Positions 1 to 6,583 of a DNA stretch of 11,201 bases are shown here, piece after piece. The translations under genes and the position numbers were made by a program. Origin of the DNA: CAYRTD01 sp964426915 (GTDB taxonomy: Bacteria > Bacteroidota > Bacteroidia > Bacteroidales > GCA-2748055). The stretch is taken from positions 1 through 11,201 of the forward strand of contig CAYRTD010000129.1 of the NCBI GenBank assembly GCA_964426915.1. Direction: 5' to 3'. The first letter of the stretch is position 1; every line of letters begins with the position of its first letter. The notes beneath the pieces are model-generated. The model was not told where the DNA came from. It ran no database searches and worked only from the letters and a program-made list of their open reading frames with translations.

Positions 1-99
1 AAAAAAAATGAAAAAAAAGTGCTTTTTCAGGGTAAGGTTTTGGTCAAAAATGGAATTAACTAATAGAGAACAAAAAATTAACCCCAAAAAAAAACGAAA

Positions 100-261
100 A
101 TGAAAACTTTAATTTCTTTCTTTAACGGAAAAACTGAAAAAGCATCAATTAACGAATTTCAAAATTCTGCATTATCATTTAATGTAATGGGTAAAGTAAG
201 AGGAGGCGACGGAGATCCAACTACTGACATTTGGCTTCCCGATGAAGATGACAAAAAGTAA
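100..261 (+). CDS. GG-leader peptide, putative RiPP/bacteriocin-like precursor (53 aa)
   Basis: A 53-residue peptide read by eye. The N-terminal part (residues 1-36) is a polar leader starting MKTLISFFNG and ending in FNVMGKVRGG, a double-glycine motif at residues 35-36. The remaining 17 residues (DGDPTTDIWLPDEDDKK) are very acidic, with one Trp, two Thr and two Lys. This architecture matches the Bacteroidales GG-leader natural-product precursor type, in which a C39 peptidase/ABC exporter cuts after GG and the core may be modified by a radical SAM or ATP-grasp enzyme. That is family knowledge; no such partner gene lies to the right, and the window starts 99 bases upstream. The acidic core with Thr and Lys could fit side-chain ester or amide crosslinks, but this is speculation. 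A T-tailed hairpin follows directly, as for a short monocistronic transcript. The start is preceded by an A-rich stretch without a Shine-Dalgarno sequence, usual in this phylum. Confidence 0.72.
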   Translation: MKTLISFFNGKTEKASINEFQNSALSFNVMGKVRGGDGDPTTDIWLPDEDDKK

Positions 262-278
262 TTAAAAAAATTATTACT

Positions 279-315
279 GACCTGAACTTTCAGGTGTTGA
301 CTAAGGTCTTTTTTT
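279..315 (+). terminator. Terminator-like hairpin after the GG-leader peptide
   Basis: Two nested or alternative stems are visible: CCTGAA (281-286) pairs with TTCAGG (289-294), and the outer GACCT (279-283) pairs with AGGTC (304-308), followed by seven T (309-315). The hairpin begins 17 bases after the peptide stop codon. The position and T tract suit an intrinsic terminator, but the stem is short and the two pairings compete for the same bases. Confidence 0.5.
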
Positions 316-509
316 AAGACTGTAAAAAGATTAGCTGCTATTTGCAGAAAGCTTGAAATGCGATTATTCCGGTTACAGGATTATTGCATCTGATTAAGAC
401 GACTATTACATGGTTTTGTATACCTGCACATGTATTTTAGCATACAGGTTATTATACACTTCTGTGGATAAATAACGCCTTACTATATATAATAATAAAA
501 TCTATTAAG

Positions 510-1262
510 ATGGACAAGAACAGACATTTGATCTCCAAGTACCTGGAGGGGGAGATGGATCCCATTGAAGCCACCGCGTTTGAGGAGACTCTGGAAAATG
601 ATCCGGAGCTGAAAGAAGAAGTGGATCTTTACCGGGAGGTGGAAGCAGCAATTGCCGATACCGAGATGCTTGATCTCAGAGCACAACTGGATGAGATTCA
701 TGAGGAACTTACACCACAACTGGAAAAACTGAAGCGCAATTCCTCGAAACGGATACTGCGCTATGCAGTAGCAGCATCCCTGGCAGTGATCATCAGCCTT
801 GGAACCTACTCATTATTCTTCAGGAATGTAAACAATAACAGGATTGTTACAGAATTTTACAAGCCATATGATGTAACCCTGATTAATCGTTCCGCCAATA
901 CCAGTATAACGCCCCTGATGAGGGAAGCATTATACAAGTATGAAAACCAGGAATATAAGGAGGCCATATCTTTATTCAGGGATATTCTTGAACTAAATCC
1001 TGAAATGACAGCCTCACACCTGTATTCCGGCATATCTTATCTGGAAATTGAGGAATATACCCATGCAAAGCAATCTCTTACCGCTGTACTGGAACATAAC
1101 GACAATCTTTATATGGAGCAGGCAGACTGGTACCTGGGAATAGTATATCTTCTGAATGATGAAAGGGATAAAGCAAATTTACAATTCCAAAAGATCAGGG
1201 AAAAGGACGGTTTTTATAAAGAGGAAGCTGCCAAAATTTTACGGAAGCTTAAAAGGAATTAA
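510..1262 (+). CDS. Single-pass membrane TPR protein with anti-sigma-like N-terminus
   Basis: A 250-residue protein. Residues 1-75 are acidic and helical, beginning MDKNRHLISKYLEGEMD, and resemble the cytoplasmic N-terminus of Bacteroidetes anti-sigma-like and TPR membrane proteins; no zinc-binding HxxxCxxC motif is present. Residues 82-104 (ILRYAVAASLAVIISLGTYS and flanks) form one membrane segment preceded by basic residues, which predicts a cytoplasmic N-terminus and a periplasmic C-terminus. Residues 134-240 carry about three TPR-like helix pairs, with motifs such as ALYKYENQEYKEAISLF and WYLGIVYLLNDERDKA. The role is inferred as a scaffold or signalling protein. It sits 32 bases upstream of a histidine kinase on the same strand, so the two are probably cotranscribed and may act in one pathway. 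No sigma factor gene is adjacent, so an actual anti-sigma role is not supported here. Confidence 0.85.
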   Translation: MDKNRHLISKYLEGEMDPIEATAFEETLENDPELKEEVDLYREVEAAIADTEMLDLRAQLDEIHEELTPQLEKLKRNSSKRILRYAVAASLAVIISLGTYSLFFRNVNNNRIVTEFYKPYDVTLINRSANTSITPLMREALYKYENQEYKEAISLFRDILELNPEMTASHLYSGISYLEIEEYTHAKQSLTAVLEHNDNLYMEQADWYLGIVYLLNDERDKANLQFQKIREKDGFYKEEAAKILRKLKRN

Positions 1263-1294
1263 TTAACAGGTTTTCAGATTTTTACTATAGCTGA

Positions 1295-2146
1295 ATGAAG
1301 GAAAAACCAACATATATGGAGTTGATGGAACAGGTTGCATCTCTGCAGGATCAGGTAAAGAAACTTGAGAAAAAGCTGGAGGTAGCAAGTGAGAAGAACG
1401 ATGGTCTTAAAACCCGCTTTCTCACAACCGTATCCCATGAACTCCGCACGCCGATGAATGCAATTCTGGGTTTTTCCAATCTGATGGTTGACAGAAATCT
1501 TCCTTTTGATAAACGGGAAGAATATATGGAACATATCAACAACAATTCAGACAGCTTACTAAGTATCGTCGATTCTATGATCGATGTCACACTAATGGAA
1601 GCCGGGGAATTAAAGCTGAAGAAAAAGGAATTTGATCTTCATGAAGTTATGCAGTTGGTTTATTGCTATTTCAATATCGGTAAACATAAAATGGGAAAAG
1701 ATCATCTGGTATTACTTCTGAATAAGGAATACAAGGATGAGAATTTTTTCATCTATTCCGATTCCGATAGACTTAAGCAGATTCTCTCAAACTTTTTACA
1801 TAATGCCTTGAAATTTACATCCAAAGGCATTATTGAATTTGGATACAGGGTTCTGACAGATGAAGGGAAAATCCATTTCTTTATTAAAGACAGCGGTAAA
1901 GGAGTTCTCTACGAAAAAGCACAGTCCATCTTTGATAAATTCGAGAAACTTGATGATACCGGAAATAAAGGAGGAATCGGATTGGGTCTTACCCTGGCAA
2001 AAGGACTTACTGAATTACTTGGTGGAAAAGTATGGTTTGAGACAAATGTATTTAATGGCACCACATTCCATTTTACAATAGAGTATTTGCATCAAAATAC
2101 TGATGCCAAATCTTCCGTTCTGAAACTTAACGAAATTTTTGTTTGA
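1295..2146 (+). CDS. Soluble sensor histidine kinase (HisKA + HATPase)
   Basis: A 283-residue cytoplasmic kinase. Residues 1-40 form a short coiled coil (MELMEQVASLQDQVKKLEKK region) in place of a sensor domain. The H-box is SHELRTPMNAI with the phospho-acceptor His48. The HATPase domain spans about 150-265: N-box KQILSNFLHNALKF (N166, N170), G1 box KDSGKG (D199, G201, G203), F-box FDKFEK, and G2 box GGIGLGL (226-232). All catalytic boxes look intact, so autophosphorylation is expected. There is no membrane segment, PAS or GAF domain and no receiver domain. The short coiled coil directly before His48 suggests that input comes from a partner; the TPR membrane protein encoded 32 bases upstream is the obvious candidate, by inference. 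No response regulator gene follows, so the phosphotransfer partner is encoded elsewhere. Confidence 0.92.
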   Translation: MKEKPTYMELMEQVASLQDQVKKLEKKLEVASEKNDGLKTRFLTTVSHELRTPMNAILGFSNLMVDRNLPFDKREEYMEHINNNSDSLLSIVDSMIDVTLMEAGELKLKKKEFDLHEVMQLVYCYFNIGKHKMGKDHLVLLLNKEYKDENFFIYSDSDRLKQILSNFLHNALKFTSKGIIEFGYRVLTDEGKIHFFIKDSGKGVLYEKAQSIFDKFEKLDDTGNKGGIGLGLTLAKGLTELLGGKVWFETNVFNGTTFHFTIEYLHQNTDAKSSVLKLNEIFV

Positions 2147-2206
2147 TTTTGAGGTTATTTTTTGTTCTTAACGTTCTTTAAATTTTTTAATAAAGTCTTA
2201 ATTCAC

Positions 2207-2238
2207 TGTGAAATAATTAAGGGGTTAGTTATTTCACA
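2207..2238. terminator. 14-bp hairpin between convergent genes
   Basis: TGTGAAATAATTAA (2207-2220) pairs with TTAGTTATTTCACA (2225-2238) through one G-T pair, leaving a GGGG tetraloop. It lies 61 bases after the kinase stop and 68 bases before the end of the opposing DUF3127 gene, a position expected for a shared terminator. Neither side carries a clean T tract, so it could instead be a 3'-end stabilising structure. Confidence 0.45.
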
Positions 2239-2305
2239 ATTAAAAAGGATATTAAAGTTCTAAGGTTAATTAGTGTTCTCATCGTTCTTTGCAAATCAAT
2301 ACAGC

Positions 2306-2713
2306 TCAGAAAGGCAGGTCATCAAAATCTTCCTTACCGGCAGAAGATGAAAAGTCATCTTCCCCAGGCATGGGTGATTCCTGATCAGAAAATTGTTCTG
2401 AAGACTGATCGCTTTGTCCTGAGCCGGCTTTTTCAATCTTCCAGGCTTCCAGATTGGTGAAATAGCTTATTTTTCCGTCTTTTTCCCATTTCCGGCCCCG
2501 AAGATTAAAATTAATTTTCAGGTCATCACCAATCTGATGGGGATCCAGAATAGCGCATTTATCCTGCGTTAGTTGAAATTTAATATAATCAATGAATTCA
2601 AATCCCCCGGAGTTTTCTTTCTTTTCTAGAATGAACTCACGTTTTTTAAATTTATCACTGATTGAAACTTCATCGTATTTTTCAATCAACTTGCCTGAAA
2701 TCTCGTAACTCAT
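2306..2713 (-). CDS. DUF3127 family protein with SSB-like acidic C-terminal tail
   Basis: A 135-residue protein. The first ~95 residues (MSYEISGKLIEKYDEVSISD, then FKKREFILEK, FIKFQLTQDK-like strands and IGDDLKINFNLRGRKW) match the Bacteroidetes DUF3127 family, a small beta-rich fold thought to be OB-like. Residues 96-128 are a Ser/Gln/Asp-rich linker without predicted structure, and the protein ends in DFDDLPF. This tail closely resembles the C-terminal peptide of bacterial single-stranded DNA-binding proteins (DFDDDIPF type), which recruits replication and repair proteins. A role in DNA metabolism is therefore inferred from fold and tail; the function is not established. The gene stands alone, bounded by a hairpin at each end, so it is probably monocistronic. 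The ATG at 2713 is preceded by an A/T-rich stretch without a Shine-Dalgarno sequence. Confidence 0.85.
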   Translation of the reverse strand: MSYEISGKLIEKYDEVSISDKFKKREFILEKKENSGGFEFIDYIKFQLTQDKCAILDPHQIGDDLKINFNLRGRKWEKDGKISYFTNLEAWKIEKAGSGQSDQSSEQFSDQESPMPGEDDFSSSAGKEDFDDLPF

Positions 2714-2763
2714 AATATTAAACTTTTTTTGTTGAAAATCCTTTTTAACAAATTATCCTCGAA

Positions 2764-2797
2764 AGAAAAAGGTTAGAGAACGCTCTAACCTTTTTCT
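2764..2797. terminator. Perfect 15-bp bidirectional intrinsic terminator
   Basis: AGAAAAAGGTTAGAG (2764-2778) pairs without mismatch with CTCTAACCTTTTTCT (2783-2797) around an AACG loop. The A tract before and the T tract after the GGTTAGAG core make it a classic bidirectional terminator. It most likely ends leftward transcription of the mnmD-FKBP unit; repeat copy A now separates it from the FKBP stop codon at 3019. Confidence 0.8.
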
Positions 2798-2856
2798 ATT
2801 AATGTCAAAACGCACAAAATCTCAGCGTTTCTTTCCGCACTTTTTTCCAAATAGTG

Positions 2857-3015
2857 CCTGTCCCAATAAATCCGGGTGCCTGGATCATAACCGAATCCGC
2901 CAAATTCCGGCGATTTCAGCAAAGCGAATGTTCGATATCAAGCCTGCCCACCCAATGATAGCCAGAGCCATGGCAGGCGGGCCTGCCCCGTTCTTTTTCG
3001 GACCTTATGGACAGC
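2857..3015. mobile_element. Repeat copy A: MITE-like element, diverged
   Basis: The left end contains CTGTCCCAATAAATCCGGG (2858-2876) and the right end CGGACCTTATGGACAG (2999-3014), imperfect inverted repeats of each other. Positions 2873-2905 match copy B (7374-7406) at 32 of 33 bases (CTGGATCATAACCGAATCC and flanks), and 2917-2942 match 7418-7443 at 23 of 26, in the same orientation. The centre (2943-2998) is unlike B and holds a GC-rich hairpin GGCAGG-CGGG-CCTGCC (2972-2987), with another GCCTGCC at 2942. The flanks CCAAATA (2848-2854) and CCAATTA (3015-3021) could be a decayed target duplication, which is weak. No protein is encoded; the open frame at 2802-3071 is a by-product of the repeat. 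Confidence 0.7.
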
Positions 3016-3018
3016 CAA

Positions 3019-3753
3019 TTATTTTACTTCAAGTAATTCCACTTCAAAAACCAAGGTTGAGTTTCCCTTAATTAACTCACTTCTCTGGGCAGGGCCATAA
3101 GCAAGATCACTGGGAATATATAATCTCCATTTTGCACCGGGCTTCATCAACTGAAGAGCTTCGGTCCATCCTTCAATAACCTGATTCACAACAAAAGTTG
3201 CGGGCTCCCCGCGTTCAACGGAACTATCGAATACAGTACCGTCAATTAACGTTCCATGGTAATGTACAACAACGGTATCATCTGAAGATGGGGATACTCC
3301 TGTGCCTTCTTCCAGAACTTCATACTGCAAACCGGAATCGGTTACCTTAACTTCTTCTCTCTCTATGTTCTCAGCAAGAAATTCCCGACCTCTTTCCAGG
3401 TTTTCCTGAGCATCAACCTGACCTTGCTGCTCCATTTGTTCAGTTTGTTTCATTACAAAATTCTGAATTGCCATCTGAGCTTCCATCCTGGTAAATACAT
3501 CTTCATTAGCATCAAAACCGTCTTTAACACCAGTAATAAATGTTTCAACAGGGAAATCCTCATCAATTCCAAACTGGGTGATGTAGTCGGTAAGACCCAT
3601 TCCAAGATCCAGCCCTGAACCATAGGCAAATGTATCCACTTCCGTTTCAATTTCCGTGGATGTAAAATTTGTTACAGGAAACATTGATCCTAAAACATAT
3701 CCTGCAATAATTGCAATTACTGCTACAATAGCGATTAATCCTTCTTTTTTCAT
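3019..3753 (-). CDS. Membrane-anchored FKBP-type peptidyl-prolyl isomerase
   Basis: A 244-residue protein of the FkpA/Mip type, which catalyses cis-trans isomerisation of prolyl bonds in the cell envelope. Residues 5-23 (GLIAIVAVIAIIAGYVLGS) are an N-terminal membrane segment with no lipobox cysteine, so an uncleaved anchor or signal peptide is expected. Residues 40-135 form the helical dimerisation region, rich in Glu and Gln. Residues 157-243 are the FKBP domain with the usual active-site residues: Y165, F175-D176, F187, V192-I193, W196, Y219, F236. The loop after DLAYG reads PAQRSELIKGNS, differing from the common GERGAGGVIPPN form. The open frame extends upstream to 3951, but that part overlaps mnmD antisense-frame coding and lacks family similarity; the ATG at 3753, right before the signal segment, is the credible start. 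It is 59 bases downstream of mnmD on the same strand. Confidence 0.92.
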   Translation of the reverse strand: MKKEGLIAIVAVIAIIAGYVLGSMFPVTNFTSTEIETEVDTFAYGSGLDLGMGLTDYITQFGIDEDFPVETFITGVKDGFDANEDVFTRMEAQMAIQNFVMKQTEQMEQQGQVDAQENLERGREFLAENIEREEVKVTDSGLQYEVLEEGTGVSPSSDDTVVVHYHGTLIDGTVFDSSVERGEPATFVVNQVIEGWTEALQLMKPGAKWRLYIPSDLAYGPAQRSELIKGNSTLVFEVELLEVK

Positions 3754-3812
3754 TTTAACTGTTTTTTTATTTATGAAGTGCGAAGTTACTACTAATAATT
3801 TAATAGAAAAAA

Positions 3813-4475
3813 TTATTTTACTGCTCTGAGTATATGTCGTTTGCCCCTGGGTCCCGGAAGTCTGGATATCATGAACCCGGCTTCCTTCAGGTTCTGTTTC
3901 ACCATAGCCTTTACCGAATAGGTTACCAAAATTCCTCCTGGCCTGAGACATGTATATAACTTACTAAAATTCTTTACACTCCATAGATCGGGCTGCACAT
4001 CCGGAGCAAAAGCGTCGAAATATATTATATCCTGATTTGAGGGTGGAATGAAATCGTTCAGATCAACATGGGATTTAAAAAAAACAAAACCGGGTATCAA
4101 TTCTGCAGGCATTTCCCACTCTGCTGTATGTATTTGCTCAAAAGTTTTCGGTAAATCATCTTCTGGCAAACGATAATCAAGAACTTCCCACTCAGCTTTT
4201 TCTAGCGGATATTTTTCAATACCATAATACCGGATTGACCAGCCTTCTTTTTTATTCAATAAAGTCAGATAAGCATTCAGTCCGGTTCCCAGACCAATTT
4301 CGAGAACATTTAAGCTTAATCCTTCCGGCTTCTCAAAATAGTTCAGGCCTGCCCCGATATAAATATGCTCCGATTCAGTCCTGGCTCCAAATACAGAATG
4401 ATAATGTTCCTTTAATCCCTCTACATAAATAGTGGGAGTTCCATCTCCTGATGTTATAATATTTCTTTTCATCAT
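3813..4475 (-). CDS. mnmD: tRNA (5-methylaminomethyl-2-thiouridine-34) methyltransferase MnmD
   Basis: A 220-residue SAM-dependent enzyme matching stand-alone MnmD (the MnmC N-terminal half, DUF752), which methylates 5-aminomethyl-2-thiouridine at the wobble position of tRNAs. Seen: GDGTPTIYV and KEHYHSVFGA near the N-terminus (substrate-side signature); SAM motif VLEIGLGTGLNA (57-68); acidic motif YFDAFAPDVQPDLWS (152-166); TYSVKAMVK (185-193); and the C-terminal LPGPRGKRHILRA (206-218). No FAD domain is present, as usual for Bacteroidetes, so the aminomethyl precursor must come directly from MnmE/MnmG. The frame can be extended to a TTG at 4484, but ATG at 4475 or 4472 fits the family N-terminus (MMKRNIITSGDG). 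It is divergent from the recombinase and probably heads a unit with the FKBP gene. Confidence 0.93.
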   Translation of the reverse strand: MMKRNIITSGDGTPTIYVEGLKEHYHSVFGARTESEHIYIGAGLNYFEKPEGLSLNVLEIGLGTGLNAYLTLLNKKEGWSIRYYGIEKYPLEKAEWEVLDYRLPEDDLPKTFEQIHTAEWEMPAELIPGFVFFKSHVDLNDFIPPSNQDIIYFDAFAPDVQPDLWSVKNFSKLYTCLRPGGILVTYSVKAMVKQNLKEAGFMISRLPGPRGKRHILRAVK

Positions 4476-4612
4476 TGCCGGCAAAATTAATGATTTATCG
4501 GATTACTCTTGTAAAATATGGCTTTCCAAAAACAAAATTTCTAATCTGTTAAAAAATTAATTTCTTTGATTTATACTATATTAATTTATTATATATAAAT
4601 ATTGTAAATTGC

Positions 4613-4643
4613 TTGATTTTCAGTTATATTTTATCGATATTTG
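4613..4643 (+). promoter_or_regulatory. Possible Bacteroidetes-type promoter for the recombinase unit
   Basis: TTG (4613-4615) and GATATTTG (4636-4643) are separated by 20 bases. This resembles the Bacteroidetes -33 TTG / -7 TAnnTTTG arrangement with one important mismatch (GA for TA). It would place transcription start about 10 bases before the ATG at 4660. The spacer is extremely AT-rich, so chance matches are likely. Confidence 0.25.
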
Positions 4644-4659
4644 TAATATTATATGTTAT

Positions 4660-5889
4660 ATGAAGGACCCTTCTGTAAAATATTATTGCATCAAACAAAA
4701 GAATACAGCCAGATGCAGATTAATTATGTCCATTTCCTGGGATGGTTACAGGATTATTCATTATACAGGTATATTGCTTAAAGAATTTCAGTGGGACAGA
4801 AGAAAACGGGAATTTTTAAACATCGGAAATAAGGATGCATTAAACAGTAGTTTATCTTCTTTCAAAAAAAAGGTGATTGCCCTTCACCGTTCTCTCTCTA
4901 TAAGATATGGTAAAGTAAGTATAAAACATTTCAGAAATGAACTTGCACGATTAAATTTTAATCCCGGTTACACCATTACAGAAGCTTTTGTAAAATTTAT
5001 TGAGGAAAACGAAGCGGATTGGAGTAAGAATACTTTTTTAAAGTGTAAAAGTTTATATCCTAAACTTACCCGTTTCAGTGAGCTCTACGGATCATCGGGA
5101 AGCCTGGAGGCAGCGGACCGGGAATTTCTTCAATCATTTGAGGGTTTTCTCCGTCGTGAGGGTCTTGGATCCACAAGCTGTTATTCCTATCTAAATCTTA
5201 TGAAATGGTTCCTGGGCTGGGCCCGTTCCCGGTCATTGATGATCAACGATGATTTTAAAGGATTCAATCTGTCGGCTCTAAAGAGCGAGGATGCAGGGGG
5301 AGGCATTTCTCCTTTATATCTTCACTGGGATGAATTGTTAAAACTATTTTCCTCAGAACCGTCGGGCAGAAAGCTTCAATATTGCAGAGACATATATAGC
5401 TTCATGGCATTTACGGGATGTCGTTTAGATGAGCTTCAGGATCTGAAAAAAGAAGATGTCGCCGATGGCCTGGTGAAAATTGGAGGCAGAAATCCCAGGA
5501 AAATTCCCCTTAATCATTATGCATTAGAGATTACTGAGCGTTACAGGAATAAGTATTTCAGGGGAGGTTTCTTTTTTCCGGTTTATACCAAAATGACATT
5601 AAACAAATATTTACGAGAATTGTCAGTTTTTCTTAATTTTGAACGAAAGTTGACCATCAGAAGACGAGGCAGGGTCTTTGAATCAGAAATCTACGAATTA
5701 ATCACCATTAATTCTGCAAAATGGACTTTTTTTGCCAATGCAGTGAAACTTGGATTGCCTGCTGAAGTTGCTCAGAGCTGGAATGGGGCTGCTACTCCCG
5801 CTGCATATAAAAGGATAAAAGAAGATTTTAACTTATTGGAAAAAAAGGGTATCGCCTTAATCAACAAATACTATGAAGATACATTATGA
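4660..5889 (+). CDS. Tyrosine recombinase (integrase-like) with altered catalytic motifs
   Basis: A 409-residue protein with the layout of Bacteroidetes tyrosine recombinases: an arm-type DNA-binding domain (about 8-90; RLIMSISWDGYRIIHYTG), a SAM-like core-binding domain (105-205; ITEAFVKFIEEN, STSCYSYLNLMKWFLGWA) and a catalytic domain (220-400). Box I is intact in TGCRLDEL (R255) and a candidate nucleophile is Y383 in AAYKRI. The HxxR box, normally HTARRTF-like, reads NSAKWTF (N351, K354), and the GH of box III reads NGA, with the Tyr about three residues closer than usual. Family knowledge says these residues support strand cleavage, so activity is doubtful. The frame is uninterrupted, arguing against simple decay. 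A TTG at 4609 is possible, but ATG at 4660 fits better. The last 17 bases overlap the next gene, implying translational coupling. The neighbours mnmD and ttcA are housekeeping genes. Confidence 0.85.
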   Translation: MKDPSVKYYCIKQKNTARCRLIMSISWDGYRIIHYTGILLKEFQWDRRKREFLNIGNKDALNSSLSSFKKKVIALHRSLSIRYGKVSIKHFRNELARLNFNPGYTITEAFVKFIEENEADWSKNTFLKCKSLYPKLTRFSELYGSSGSLEAADREFLQSFEGFLRREGLGSTSCYSYLNLMKWFLGWARSRSLMINDDFKGFNLSALKSEDAGGGISPLYLHWDELLKLFSSEPSGRKLQYCRDIYSFMAFTGCRLDELQDLKKEDVADGLVKIGGRNPRKIPLNHYALEITERYRNKYFRGGFFFPVYTKMTLNKYLRELSVFLNFERKLTIRRRGRVFESEIYELITINSAKWTFFANAVKLGLPAEVAQSWNGAATPAAYKRIKEDFNLLEKKGIALINKYYEDTL

Positions 5890-6583
5890 TCTTTTGGGAA
5901 TGGCCATGAATGATTATTACCAGGGGAACCGAAATGCCAGAATTATAGTCCATTCACCTGATTTTGAGGAGGATGAGATAGATGTGAGCTGGTATTTCAG
6001 AAAGTACGGGGATATGCCGGAAATTGAAAAAGAGGCCCTTTCGCTTTGCCGTGGGAAAACACTTGATGTTGGAGCCGGGGCCGGATCGCATGCTCTTCAC
6101 CTTCAAAAAAACGGAAAAGATATATCTGCCCTGGATATTTCAGGCGGAGCATGTGAAGTAATGAGAGCGAGAGGGATTAAAAAAGTGATGCAGCAGGATA
6201 TTTTCACATACAACGGAGAAAAATATGACAGTTTGTTAATGCTGATGAATGGCATTGGTGTAACGGGCGAAATAGAACGTTTGAATACCTTCCTTGATTC
6301 TCTTCCTGATCTGCTGAATCCCGGCGGGCAGCTACTTTTTGATTCTACAAATCTCATCTATTTGTATAAAAATGAAACAGGAAGTGCGGATATCGATCTA
6401 AGCGGCGGATATTACGGGGAAGTCAGATTCAGACTGGAATATGATGAATTCTTTACCGAACAATTCTCCTGGTTGTATATTGATTATGATACACTTTCAT
6501 GGATGGCGGAGGATAAAGGGATGCAAGCTGAACACCTTATGAAGGGAGATAATTATCATTATCTAGCAAGGATCATGATCTGA
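5873..6583 (+). CDS. Class I SAM-dependent methyltransferase, substrate unknown
   Basis: A 236-residue protein. The glycine-rich SAM motif is TLDVGAGAGSHALHLQ (63-78; D65, G67, G69, G71), followed by the acidic ribose-binding position in ALDIS (D88) and by LNPGGQLLFDSTN (148-160), the post-motif strand of Methyltransf_11/25-type enzymes. Residues 1-55 form an N-terminal extension (MNDYYQGN, DVSWYFRKYGDMP) typical of small-molecule methyltransferases that close over the substrate. There is no membrane segment. It starts inside the last codons of the recombinase gene (overlap 5873-5889), so the two are likely coexpressed; whether they work together is unknown. Its 3' end overlaps the convergent ttcA-like gene by 21 bases. 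A second start (MAMNDYYQ, 5900) is possible. The substrate cannot be told from sequence. Confidence 0.85.
   Translation: MKIHYDLLGMAMNDYYQGNRNARIIVHSPDFEEDEIDVSWYFRKYGDMPEIEKEALSLCRGKTLDVGAGAGSHALHLQKNGKDISALDISGGACEVMRARGIKKVMQQDIFTYNGEKYDSLLMLMNGIGVTGEIERLNTFLDSLPDLLNPGGQLLFDSTNLIYLYKNETGSADIDLSGGYYGEVRFRLEYDEFFTEQFSWLYIDYDTLSWMAEDKGMQAEHLMKGDNYHYLARIMI

Noticed and set aside
8..103. A 31-codon Lys-rich open frame ending in an ATGA overlap with the GG-leader gene.
   Set aside because: It consists largely of A-rich sequence that gives lysine codons by composition and has no recognisable feature; the ATGA overlap is likely chance.
371..385. GGTTACAGGATTATT recurs exactly at 4744-4758, with ATTATTGCATC nearby in both places.
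   Set aside because: A 15-base match in an 11-kb AT-rich window is only mildly unlikely, and one copy lies inside the recombinase coding sequence, with no extended similarity; not a convincing attachment-site pair.
418..458. Loose inverted repeat GTATACCTG / CAGGTTATTATAC upstream of the TPR-kinase unit as an operator.
   Set aside because: The arms need a gap of several bases to pair and the region is AT-rich; support is too weak to call a site.
2802..3071. An 89-codon open frame on the plus strand.
   Set aside because: It is made of repeat copy A plus FKBP antisense sequence and resembles no protein family.
3754..3951. N-terminal extension of the FKBP frame upstream of 3753.
   Set aside because: It runs inside the mnmD coding region in another frame and would bury the membrane anchor at residue 70; the ATG at 3753 fits the family.
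4476..4659. TTG starts extending mnmD to 4484 and the recombinase to 4609.
   Set aside because: Both have good ATG starts close downstream that match the usual family N-termini, and the extra residues look like translated spacer.
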